Shown here: piece by piece, positions 47,155-59,400 of the stretch
How the letters are laid out: each line of letters starts with the position of its first letter
Position numbering within the stretch: the stretch's first letter is position 1
Source: Pristionchus mayeri
Taxonomy: Eukaryota > Nematoda > Chromadorea > Rhabditida > Neodiplogasteridae
Direction of reading: 5' to 3'
NCBI GenBank assembly: GCA_036245805.1
Contig: BTRK01000005.1
Span: 35,259,469-35,323,468 of the forward strand
Length of the DNA stretch: 64,000 bases
Made by a program: the position numbers and the translations under genes
Notes under the pieces: model-generated
What the model saw: only the letters and a program-made list of their open reading frames with translations
What the model was told of the DNA's origin: nothing
Database searches by the model: none

Positions 47155-47473
47155 AACAGAACTCGTAGTCCGTTGAGTCATGTCGCGTGTGCCCTAAAAT
47201 AGGGAATCTGTGCGATTCTGGGAACGATTTAAAACCAATGGAACGATTTATTCAGTCTGGAGTTTGAAATTTTCGCGTCTCTTCTCGCTCCATTTCCGCA
47301 CTGCTCCTTGATGCTCTGCTCGAAACATTGTGTAAAGAAATACAGACGTTGTCCCTGCAAACTGGACTGCGCTGAATAAATGAATAAATCGTTCCATTGG
47401 TGTTGTCCACAATCGCACAGATTCCGTATTTTAGGGCACACGCGACATGACACAACGGACTGCGAGTTCTGTT
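47155..47473. mobile_element. inverted-repeat element after the Atg14-like gene
   Basis: AACAGAACTCG.AGTCCGTTG and CGTGTGCCCTAAAATA pair with the right half, then CCAATGGAACGATTTATTCA again near the centre. About 319 bp, starting 22 bp after the stop codon, so it probably lies in the 3' UTR. Confidence 0.7.
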
Positions 47474-47642
47474 CGGACAGTAAAACAATTACGATATTTA
47501 AACTGTTGTCCACATCTTCACATCGTATCAATCTTTCCATTCCTTCTCGTAGGGAGAAAAATACAACTAGCGGGGAACTACGTCACGCTAAATGTTGGGA
47601 CGTCCCTTCCTGGAACTCTCCAAGGAATGATAAACACGCTTG

Positions 47643-47706
47643 ACGCCGCCGGGAATCGAACCACCAACCTTCGGTATCAAAACCACTACTTTAGCCATTC
47701 GGTCAT
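47643..47706 (-). other. tRNA-like relic
   Basis: Minus strand shows TGACCGAATGGCTAAAG (A-box-like) and GGTTCGATTCC (B box) at tRNA spacing. The stems do not close well and no acceptor pairing is evident. Probably tRNA-derived. Confidence 0.35.
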
Positions 47707-47743
47707 GGAAATAGGTCAATATATATATATTATAAATCATTAT

Positions 47744-49349
47744 GAGAGACTATCTGAGTGAATGAACATTTTTGTGTAGACGCTTGGCACTGGGCCAAAA
47801 ATCAAAATCCTCCTAAATGTGAATACAAGCTTTACTCGGTGAGTAAAGCTCAGGCGTGGCTTATTTAGTGTTCTAGATCGCTCATTGAGAAGTGCGCCGC
47901 ACTTTAGTCCGGAAACGTCAATTTTCGAAATTTCCAATTTCGCTACCGATACGAACGGTTAATGTTTCTAAAAATACGAAATATTCAGCTGATCATACCT
48001 GCCAAGTTTCATGACAATTGAATAAAAACTCTTGCTAAAACAATGAAAAATCCACATATTTGGGTTTTATCGATTTTTATCGCCTTCAGATGGGAGGAGA
48101 TGGAATGTTTTCTTCCCTTGTATTTGTAGCTCTGGTTAATAACTATCTATTGCTTCAAAATAATTATAATTAAAAAATAACTTTTTGATAAATTGGCAAA
48201 CATCAGTCGGCAACTTAAAATTAAGTCAGTTCATGACACGGTGTGACAACCCCCCCCCCCCCCCCTAAACGTCCGGTGTCGACTTGACGACTTTAAAATA
48301 ATTCACCGTTCCGCTACAGTAAATTAGTTAATACATTCCGCGCGCGATATTTGAAAAATATATGTAAGTTGCCTGAATTACCGTGATATTCAAAATAAAA
48401 ACTTGTCAAAAGTCCAAAAATGGTATCTTACACGGAATACCCTGAAATTTGGATCCAAGAAAAGTAGCGTTTGAATTTTCGCTCCTTGCAATTCACTGCA
48501 CGTTTTTATACATTCAAATGCGCACCGGACCGCTTGTCACACCGTGCATGATAAGGCCGGCGACCTACCGTACCCCGATCGAACCGGAGGAAATATGATT
48601 TAGAGTTGCCCTACACCGAGTACGCGGTAAGGGAAACCAAACAGCGTCAATGAAATTTCGATGCGCATCCGCGCGCGCCAGAGCGCTAATGTTAAAATAT
48701 ATGGAGCGGTTACGGTAGTTATTTAACATTAGTGCTCTGGCGCGCGCGAGTGCGTAGCGAAATTTTGTTGGCGCTGGTTGATTTCCCTCATCGAGTACTT
48801 GTTGTAGGGCAACACTAAAACCTATTTCCTCCGGTTCGATCGGGGTACGGTAGGTTGGCGGCCTGATCATGAACTGACTTTATTTCAAGTTGCCGACCGA
48901 TGTTTGCCAATTTATCAAAAAGTTATTTTTAATTTTAATTATTTTGAAGCAATAGATAGTTAGTAACCAGAGCTACAAATACAAGGAAAGAAAACTTTCC
49001 ATCTCCTCCCATCTGAAGGCGATAAAATTCGGTAAAACCCAAAATATATAGATTTTTCATTGTTTTATCAAGAATTTTTATCCAATTGTCATGAAACTTG
49101 GCAGGTGCGATCACTTGAATATTTCGCAATTTTAGAGATATTAACCATTCGGATCGATTGCGAAATGGCAAAATTCGAATATTGAAGTTATCGGACTAAA
49201 CTGCCGCGCATTTCTTAATACGTGATCTAGAACACTAAATAAGCCACGCCTGAGCTTTACTCACCGAGTACTACATGTATGCACATTTAGGAGGATTTCG
49301 ATTTTTGGCCCAGTGCCAAGCGTATTTTCATTATCTCAGATAGTATCTC
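47744..49349. mobile_element. foldback, GAGAGACTATCTGAG family, copy C
   Basis: 1,606 bp flanked by TTAT (47740-47743, 49350-49353). Arms pair to the centre near 48710. The left arm is longer because of a separate 310-bp insertion at 48237-48546. The loop includes TAATGTTAAA/TTTAACATTA. Confidence 0.88.
48237..48546. mobile_element. 310-bp MITE, CACGGTGTGACAA ends, inside a foldback arm
   Basis: 13-bp perfect terminal repeats CACGGTGTGACAA. CATGA lies directly on both sides (48232-48236, 48547-48551); the matching point of the other arm has one CATGA. Contains a run of 16 C at 48250-48265. Confidence 0.88.
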
Positions 49350-52300
49350 TTATAAATCGATTTATTAATAATTTAAGAAAGAAACCCCTCGAAATTAGAA
49401 TTTAAAAATACATTGCAAAAAAACGTGTTTTTATATTCTGCCGATTAATTATAGCCTTTGCGCACATGCTTGCAAAATTTTAGCGTCCTAGCTGCTCGGG
49501 GAACGACTTTTCTTACGAGGTAAGCCATTTAATGTAGCGTAGCATAGTATAGCACAATAGCATAGCACAATCCTGGCATGAATTAAGAATACTACTTGTG
49601 ACTTCAAGGATCCCGATTCCCCTACTCCCTCTTCCTTCCCCACGCCCCCTTTGAGTGTACGGGATTCGGAGAGATGAGTAAGGATGCATCACTGACTTAA
49701 TATTTAGATTATTTTTTCTCGTCTTCTTTCCAGAAAACAATCTGTGCTCTAGGCATCGAATAAGTTCCCACAATGAAACACATCGAAAGGAACATCATTG
49801 TAATTGTTATTTTGCCACGGACTGTTCTACTTAGGCGTATTATCACTTCAAGGATCCCGATTCCGCCCTTCCCTCTTCCTCTCCCCTTGCCACATCTGGC
49901 GTACAAATGGCAAACAGCTCGCAACTTCTCACATGAAACCGCCCGATTCGCGGCCGATTTGGCGAGAGACAAGGAGGATTGGAGAGAGCGCAGATAGTTA
50001 GAGCATGAAGAGAGAGGCTATCCTATTTGCAGGCTCTTCCTCCGTATAGAGAGGGCGAGAGCGTGTGTGGATTGAAGAGAGTGTGCCCTCGGGGCAAGAG
50101 GAGGAAGCGATATTTGCATACTCCTCTGGGACACTGCGATTACAGGTGGCACACTCGATTGGTTGTCGCGGTGCCACTCGATTGCCTCCACTGTCTGTGC
50201 CCAGTTTCCGAGAGGGGTTGCATCCTTCCGCGGTATTGTGTTGGCATACCTCCAGCAAAATTCGCTCCTAGAATCACTAACGAGAGTGCGAAGAAATTCG
50301 AAAAAGCTTTATCTCTTTAACAGCACTCACTCGCCTCACACCATGATTCTGTAGAATCCCGTGCTTAGGGTTTGTGATTCAGCCTTGTCTCTTGCAATTA
50401 GTTCGCTTTCTCGCTCCGCTCGTCGGATACGAGGGAACGTGACCTGCATGGTATTTTCTTAAGAATATGTGTTAAACAGAATGCTAAACAGAATACCATT
50501 AATGGCAATCTCCGAAAATTTAATTTAAAGAGCTCTTGAAACTTCACCGAGGTTTTGGCATTTCCCTCTGCATTTTGTTAGCATAATGCCAGCAACACTT
50601 GTACCGAGAACCACTTACCAGAATTCTGGAGAGTACTCTTTCTTTATCTGCGCTTTGTCGTCTCCTGTAGAATCTCGTGTCTATGGTTTGTAATTCGGCA
50701 TTGCCTCTGTCAATTTTTCGTGCTTTCACGATCTGACTGTCGGATAAGACATGTAATTGTTGCTGTTGTTTTTTATGTCTGGCAGAGCTTGTCCAACAAC
50801 GATTGGCTATCTTCTCAGAGCACTTATTTTCAAAGGCACTTGAAACGCATTTGCACTAACTTTTGATATTGTCTTAAATTCTCACAATCTATTCGCAGTC
50901 TATTCGCATTTTTCTTTAGCGAAAAAATGAATTCTTCCTGTAAAAGTCATCCCTAATGAGCTTTGCCACTTCATGGAAGAACTTGTTTGAACTTCCCCAC
51001 AAATTGTTCCTCTGCCAGGAGTCCTGGTCCAGGACTCAATCCGCTCTCCCGTCACTTCCTTCTTATCTCTCTCCTGGTCCACTCTCAGTCATCATGGCTG
51101 ACGAGAGAGTGTATGAAATGGAGAGAGTAAGACCTCCGTGGACAAATCATTTGCATAATTTGTGTTGCTGTCCAGGGAGTGGAGTTGAGCCCTGATGGGC
51201 CTCCTGGCACTGTTGTTGAACGAGTCCGAAATTTTGTGAAAGGTATTTATATTTTTTTCACCAGCTCTGGTCTATCTATTCAATTGCGAGAGTGTTGAGA
51301 TTGTAGGGATTTTTTATAGTTTTTCGAACACTAGTACTTGGCCTGGAGTTGCCCGTTCTCTTCTCTTTTCCTCAATTCTATCACCTCTCTTTTAGGCTTT
51401 CCTTAAATTTTCCCGGTTAAAACAAATAGTATCTACGTTTTCCGTAAAACAATAGAGGATTTCGATCGAATAAGCACTTAATCTACCTCATTTTCCATGC
51501 AAAGCAGTCGGAAAATATGAGCATTCCTGCGGTTTTTCGTGCATTTTCAGTTGAGCAATCGCTCTCTCGGCGACTTCCATTCCGGCATCCAGCCCATTTT
51601 CAGCCCGTTCCCATCAATTTTGTATGAGCGCCGGTCCATTTATGACCCCCATTCGGACGCCTCTTAGGTCAGAGAAGAAGAGAGAGCATAGGGAACGGAG
51701 AGAGTGCAGAGATCGCAGGGTGCTCTCTTCATTTTGCGTGATCTCTAAGCGGTTAGAGAAGAAGAGAGAGCGTGGGAAAGTGAGAGAACGCAGAGAGCGG
51801 GGGATGACAGAGCGTTTATGGCGCCGCTGACTTGTCCCCGGGCGAAAATAAACATGGAATGGGGTCGGGGCGCAAGTGGCAGGGGCGATGTTCAGGACTA
51901 TAGGATGGAGCAATCGTCTGGCTCTCCTAATTTTGTACGCTCTCTCGTCTCTCTGACCGGCGAGAGATCGTGCAAACTAAAGAGAGTCAGACCATTGCTC
52001 ATGGGTTTGACTTCTGTTAAGTCGGCATTCTTTTCTTGTTTTCGAAAATTTGTGGAATGAAGAAAATGTAGGTAATTTTCGATTCGAGCGTAATCTGAAT
52101 TACTTCATCATCGATATGTTTCACTCGCTATGCATTAGTCTTAGATTCAGATAGCCTCTGATGGTATCCTTCTTTTGCCTATCTAAACAAAAAAAATCAA
52201 ATCGATTATAACTGGTCGAGAAGCATCATTGGAATTTAGAGCATCTTAGAATCTTAGTAATTCATTGTTATTGCTATTGCATGAATCAACTCTTCCACAA

Positions 52301-54740
52301 CCTTACTCAATATTTCTTCCCATGCGATCTCTCATTCTCATCCCTCAATTTTCACGCCATCCTTTTTATTCATTCTCTTTCCCTTCTCTGACTCTCCCAA
52401 ACTCACACACTCTCTCGCATGGCAGACAGGAGAGAGAGTGGGGAAAGGAAGAGTCTTTCACTTCCTCTCTCTCATTCACTCCTCATCCTCCCTCTCACGC
52501 CTAATTAATCGTGTGTGGCTCTATTTGAGGAATGCGTATAGCAGCTTGCGCATTATTTGAGTAATTGTCTGACCCTCTCGATTTTGCGTGCTCTCTCGTC
52601 GTTCTGACTTCTCACCTAAAAATATGCGCGTTATTGATATGGCAGAGTGCCATTCCTATTCGAGTCAGCCATCAATAGTTCCATGCCATTGATTATTGTG
52701 AATCATTGAAGCGCCTATAAATTTCGTGCTAATGGAAAAAAATTGCGTGTCTCATATTCGGGAAGGTGTGCTAAATAGCTGATTTGTTGACGAGCATTCC
52801 TGAGAGATTTCAAAATTGGAGAAAAAAGAAACTCTATTTAAAGTCGCTCGCACTAACTTTATCCCAGAGAGTCACTCCATCTTCCTCTCCTCCCTTCTCA
52901 ATTATTCCGTCAGTAGCCGAGGCCTCTAAGTACAGGAAATCGGCTTCTGGCGTCTCTCTTCAGTCTAGACACCCTCTCACAGGCTAGACAGAGCCAGAGA
53001 GTGTGGGAAATGAAGAGAGCGCATCCGATACCACCCATTAGAGAGGCAAGGGATATCCCGATCGAGGCACTTTAGGCAGTAATGGTCTCGGAATCTCTCC
53101 ATCTAGCGCGCTATCTCGTCCTGTCCTTATTTAGATATGGAGATGTTGTGACAGCCGCAACCGGCAATCAGCCAAAGTTTCCGACCCTCAGGATCCGAAG
53201 CAGTAGATAGGCAGATTGTGAACAAAGCGCCTAAATTCCGGCTCTCGAGTAAACTCGGGAAAGTGAAACCCTTTTCGACCTGGTTCCCTATCCGATTTTA
53301 TCGTCTCTCTCGCCTCCTCTAGAACCTATCCGGGGAGATTATTGTCCCATCTCCCTCCCGCTCTCTCTTCCCACCTATTTATGCTCACTGTCAGTATCGA
53401 TTATCGCTTCGCTCATTGCGCATGAGCAATTTATTAGTTGGGATGGCTTCACAGTAAAGTACTTTCTTCATTCTACGTCATTTCTGATCAGTCCAATTGG
53501 CGAGAAAAAATATTCCCTGACATCGCTGAGGTTACTTCCTCGAATGCATGATCTTTGTTCTCACTCGAACCGTGATTAGTCTCACGCATCCGTTTTCTGT
53601 CTTATTTTTAGCAGATAATGCTTATTTTTCAATATGCTTCAAGAAGATTTCATTGGGGAGACGTGTGATTCTGAATCAGTTTTGACCGGTTTCGCATGCC
53701 AAAAATCATTATAATTCTATGCATTTTTTTGTGGAAAGGATGCTTATGTGTGAATTAACAAAGGCTTAAAGTTAAAAAAAATGAAACTGATTCCCGTATC
53801 CCATTGAATTGTGAGATCCATTTGCGTCCGTTTATCCTTAGTTGTGTTGGTTATGTTTCACTCTTTGCACAATAGAGAATGATTCACTCTATATTTGATA
53901 TGTGCTCCTTAGATTCGGACAAAAAATTCTAATTTATCTACTAATCAGTGTCCTTGCAATCATGCAAAAGCTCGGCTTTTCTCAGAACAAATTCCTATCT
54001 GCAGCCTCAACCGCGAACTGATTATTCTACTAAATCAGCATTCAAGGTCCAAGCATGCGCGTTAAACAGAATATCAAGGCTATGATTATCCCCGCCTCGG
54101 CATAGGGGACGGCCGCTCTCTCAGATGCGCATGCTCTCTCGCCGGTCAGAGAAAGCGAGAGAGTGCGGGAAAGTGAGAGAGTCTCGGGGCGAATCTCGCT
54201 CGTCCAAGGCTAAATCTCAACAGGCGTGAATGGACTGGCGAGCAAATGGGAGGGAAATCGTCCCTCACTTCCTTTCGTTTCGAGAACTTCCTTTCTGCCC
54301 ATATAACTCGCAGAATTTGCTTAAAATTCGTAAAAAAATTGTTGTTTCTATCGCAAGAAATTGTATTTCATTAAGCGCTCTATCTATCCACTTCCGTTCT
54401 ATCCATATCGCTTCCATAATTTTCCTTGCGTAACGATGATGTTTCGGTCACATCTGAGGTTCTATGAGATTTCTCCACTGACCACGACATTTCTTGCAAA
54501 TATGAGGATTTTTTTATCATCTATTGGATTCTAAGAGATGGTGCAGGTCGTTTTCTGAAGACGCGTAGTGAAAAATCGGTAGTGTGAGTCGTAAATCTCG
54601 ACCCTCGCTGTCTCGAGCTCTCTGATCGACGAGAGAGTGTGCGAACCGAAGAGAGTCACGTTTTCCCAACACTGGCCAGTGACAGCTGTCCCCTCTCTCG
54701 CTCTTGATCGAGTAGCAAGGAACGAGATCAAAGTGGACAG
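49350..54740. other. repeat-rich intergenic DNA, no gene called
   Basis: A direct repeat with ACTTCAAGGATCCCGATTCC lies at about 49599 and 49847. Hairpins of the CTCTCTCG family are seen at about 51911-51998, 52388-52455 and 54113-54182, with half-copies at 50980-51130, 52563-52610 and 53095-53130. GAGAGAG-rich tracts lie at 51660-51810. Open frames here have no motifs or convincing splice pattern. Confidence 0.5.
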
Positions 54741-56400
54741 GCGGTGTAGAGGAGTGATGAGGGCTGAGAGGGGAGAGAGGACCAAACATGATGGACGACA
54801 GGTATCTAGATCGGCGATCGGGATGGGGGAGGAAGGGCTTTAGATGCTCGAGATTCCATATGTTTACTATTTGCTTTAGGGTTCCCCCAATTGGACTTTT
54901 TGGCCCAGTTTTTATTGTTCTGATTTATCATAGAAGTGGTTTATTTTTTATTGTTGATTCTTGCATCACCGAGCGTCTGACAGGTCGAATTTAGAACATT
55001 TTTTCAGTATTAGAATTGAGTGTGAAACTCATGGAAGTGATGAGGTGAAGGGGGGAGGCCCAAACATGATGGACTACAGGTAGATCAGTGAGAGGGAAGA
55101 GGCTGAACGGGCTCTGAGCGCTCGAGATGAATGGGAACCACTCAATGGCTTGAATAGACTGGGATTGGTCAGATTCCTTCAGCAAATCGAACAGATTGTT
55201 TACCCTTGGCAAAGTTTAGAATGCGTTTTGAGTTATTGTTGATTTTTAGGATATGAAAGCGTTGGGCTATCGAAATTAGAAGATTTATTAATATTAGAAA
55301 TGGGCATGAAACTCATCTGACGGATGAGGGGAGGTAGAGGAACAAACATGATGGACGACAGGTAGATCGGAGAGGAATGTGGGGGCGTCTATTGAAGAAC
55401 GATCACGTTCAGTAGAATTGAATAGGAAACCTCCCAAATATTCTACCTGTTCTGCCTGGGGCCAGTGAAGTTCCTGGGGAGGTAGATCTAGTTGGAAAGA
55501 TGGCGATATCCGTAGTGTGTTTTTTATGAGTGTGTTTGGAGTAATTTTTAATTTTTGCAACGAGATGACGAGCGATCGAACTTGGCCAATTTTTCTGCTT
55601 TAGAAATGAGTGTGAAGCACATTTGAGAATTCACTATTTGCGATCGAGAGGAGACTGAAAAGCTCTGAACTCTCGAGATGAATGGAGACCAGTCAATTGC
55701 TTGAATAGACTGGGAGATCGTCAGATGCCTTGCAATGAATTGAGTTGGCAGACTGTTTACTCTCCCTCCGCAAGGTTTAGCATGCGTTTCGAGTTATTGT
55801 TGATTCTTAGGATATCGAATCGATGAATGAGCGAATTTATAACATTTCTAAATATTTGTAATTGTTATGAAACTCATCTGAGTGATGAGGCCCAATCATG
55901 ATGGACGTCAGGTAGATCGGAAAAGATCGCCTATTGAACAACAGAATCGGCCAAATATTGAACCTGTTACGTCGGAGATCAGTCTGGTTCATGGGAAGGT
56001 ATCTGGTAGAGAGCGTAGAGGTAACCGTAAGATTCTGAGCTTATTGGAGAAATTGTTGATTTTTGTGCAGAACGTCCAAAGCTACGATCGAACTTGGCAT
56101 GTTTTTATGCTTTATAAATGAGCCCGAAACTCGTTTGAGGATTCACTTGTTGCGATCGAGAAGGGAAATCATAAGCTCTGGGATTTCGTTCAGTGTGCGA
56201 CTGGGATCAGTTAGGAGCAAACAGTCTTCCAACTCGATTTCTTCCTAGGAATGAATAGCGTAGGGAGATTGCTCACTTTCCGCAAGTTTTAGAGCTTGTT
56301 TTAAATTATTTTGTTGATTTTTGGCAGGGTATGGTATCACGATCACATGTGGCATATTTTTATGTTTTTGAAATACGTCTGAAACTCATTTGAGTATTCG
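54740..56400 (+). repeat. tandem array of about 280-bp units, five to six copies
   Basis: The landmark CATGATGGAC recurs at about 54788, 55065, 55347 and 55899, multiples of about 277 bp. A worn unit lies at about 55620. Shared parts include GTGAAACTCAT, GATGAGG, CAGGTAGATCGG, GCTCTGA.C.CTCGAGATGAATGG and CTTGAATAGACTGGGA. Further worn units run to about 56400. Confidence 0.75.
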
Positions 56401-59400
56401 CTAGGCAAAGATTTTTCCCAACCCTGCGTGATCTCTCCCTCGCTTGATCTATCCCTGATATTGTTCTCATCTGTTTCCCGGAAAATGAATCTAGGCAAAT
56501 GTATGTTGACAGATTTTCGCTAAATATAGCCAGTATTTGTCTAATATCTCTCTCCCGCCTCCAAGTCTGTACAATCCCGATTTACTCTCCTCCTCAGATT
56601 GCCGTTGACCGAAAACAAGCGCGCGAATTCTCCGCGCATAATTGCGTTACGGGCAGGCGGAATCGAGCCTCAGAGTGACCGCGTCTCTCCATTTCCCATG
56701 CTCTCTCTCCCATCCCGTCGACTATAGAGTGCGCAGATGGAGTAGCATCATAGAGAGACGTATAGGGGGCAATCGGATTACATATAGCCCCGGGGCATAT
56801 GGCACCCCCCACGCGTCGCAGCCGCCTGTTTTGGACTTCGGATGAGAGATGTCTGCTGAGGGCAGAGAGATAGACTCTCATCGTTTTGCGTGCTCTCTCG
56901 CTCTGTCTGACTGGCGAGATAGTGTGTGATATGAGGAGAGACAATGCTCTCGCTGAGCAGAGAAAAGTGAGAGAGCGTGTGGATTGAAGAGATTGTGACG
57001 CTCAAGTGTTTATGGAGTGAGAACGAGTGAATTATTATTATTATTCGCACCTCTCTGCCCGATTATTTTGCGCGACTGTCAATCACTTTGGCACATTTTT
57101 CAATGGCGAGTAACGATTGCTCGTCTGACTCTCTCCATGTCGCGTGCTTTCTCGATTTGTCTGCCCAGCAATCGTCTTAACGAACCGAATTGAATGCTAT
57201 TTCTAGATACTAAAATGCGGGCATAATTGCAGAACGCGCACGTAAAAGGCAGATGAAAGTTATTCCGATGCTATTCTTGCGCGATGGTAAGCTCAAAAAT
57301 GGAAGCTGCATAATATAAGAGCATTCTGCGTGCCTCTTTCACATAAATTTCACTCTCAGAAGAGAAGAAAAACTGAGTATCTTCACTTTCCACAGTATTG
57401 TTCATCTATAGAGTGGTTGTTTGTGTCAGCGAAAGAGAGGAATGGCTAGTATAATCACAGGATATACTATATAAGAGAAGTCAAGGTCTCAACAGACGGA
57501 CGGAGGCGCTCAGTCTCATTCATTCGCGAAGATACAATAGGCCTCTGGGCAAGGCCCGTCCCTAAGGAATCCCTAATGATGATTGAGTCAGAGACGCAGA
57601 GGAATTAGGAGGTCCTCTTTCCTCCCTGCAAAGTTTTCGGAAGTTTCCGCGCCTGGCCGTCTGCCGCTCTCTCCCCTATCACTTTCTCTACACCTCTGCG
57701 CCCTCTCGATTTCACTTGCTCTCTCATCGCCTCAATTGCAAACGATTGTATATTTGTTTACTGCTCAGAAGTGAGAGGCAGTCGAGTCGGATGCATTCTC
57801 CAGTTCCACCTTTTCTTTTCACTCTCCGAAATTGCTCGAATCAGCGCAAAACCAGCCAAATTCGAGCCAAAAATAAGAGGTTTCGAGGTAAATTGTAGGT
57901 ATTTTAGTGCGACATAGTCACGATTTGATGTGAACCGAAAGGGGGCGAGAGAGAGGGAGAGTGGAAAGTATTACTCTCTGGCTCTGTGTTGATTCCTTCT
58001 CTCTTCCTCTTTCCACTCGTTTCCTATCCCCTACTGCCACCTTCCCTTTCCCACTTTCCTCCTTTCCCCTTCCATACTAGACCATACCGCGAGAAAACTT
58101 GCGCTGACACAATAGGCAAATATTGTTCCGGTTTCTGCAATCCACGTCTTTTTTCTGACAAGGAATACAAGGAATAATATAAAGTCGCACAGTTTGTTCC
58201 TGTTGCACCTTTCAAAATGACCGACGTTTGATGTGTTTCGATCTCGTAAAACTGTACGAAAGAAGCCATTGCTTTCCCATCTCGCTGATGATTTCTCTGC
58301 TGTTCCTTCCGGTCTTCCTTCCCCCTGACCCTCTCACTTTCGCCTTATCTCTCGCCTTGACCAAAAGCGAGACCATCCCTGCCCCTCCCCACACTCGAAC
58401 ACTTGTTGTGACACTCACCTGATGGGCCCCTGTGCAAATTTAGAAGCGCCCCGGGCGTCTCTCTCACTTTCAAATACTCTCTCGCCCCCTCATATTCACC
58501 CAATATCCTCCACTTGAGACAATTACGCAGGTTGCCGCGGCAATTTACTCATTGATCAGTCTGCCGCTCTCCTCGTTTCCCACACTCTCTCACCATTTCT
58601 CTGCCTCTCTGGCCTCTCCTGCCAGCCTGCATTCTCTAGCAAGACTCTTCAGATTAGGGTGCCCCGAAGCCCCCCATAATTTAGCCCCCCCCCCCTCCTA
58701 CTCTCGAGTCGGGATGGATGGACTATTTAGAGGTCCCTCTGGTGACTGTCAGCAAGAGATGCGGGCCCGTTCCTAGAATTGTGTCTAACTCTCTCTAGTT
58801 CACGTGCTCTCTCGCTCCCTCTCCTCATTATGTTCAAAATTGTGTACACAAAATTTGCAAATAGTCACTGCAGGAGTTCATCTGCGCACTTTTCGTGCTA
58901 TCCACATTTGTCTTACAGGTGAGAGAGCGTGTGAAAGAGGAGATTCTGGCATAAACATATCTATTTTCTACTTGTTCCCTCTGTTTTTATGCTATTCGGC
59001 ACCTTTCCGGCAACTGTTCCGAGAGCAATTTATTGGTTTGCTCGCTCGCACAACTTCCTTTGTTTTGCCGACGACGCTTTTCCGTGCTAATGCCTCTGTA
59101 TTTTGTCGCTTTTCTCCCTTCTCGATGCTTGGTTGTAGCGTTCTCCTGATGCAGCTTTTCTTCGAATACTAATGGGGAGTCGATTTAGTCCCACTTTCAC
59201 GATATTTCTGCCTTCTCAGTGTCAGATTCACATAGCTTTTCTTTAAATACTATTAGGCTATTTTAGTATCTCTTAGTGCGCGTTCAATCGCCATTTGCAT
59301 TGAACGCATTCGACATAACGAGATAACACGCAGGAAATGTGCTAACCTGATTATGATAATGGTCAAATCGCATTATCCTGCTGTCACATCACTCGATTTG

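Noticed and set aside
49773..50320. Overlapping open frames of 74 and 97 aa as a gene
   Set aside because: Low-complexity pyrimidine-rich translation with no splice pattern and no motif.
54740..56400. Regular repeats considered as a CRISPR-like array
   Set aside because: Units are about 280 bp and diverged, without short repeats and unique spacers; the context is a eukaryotic genome.
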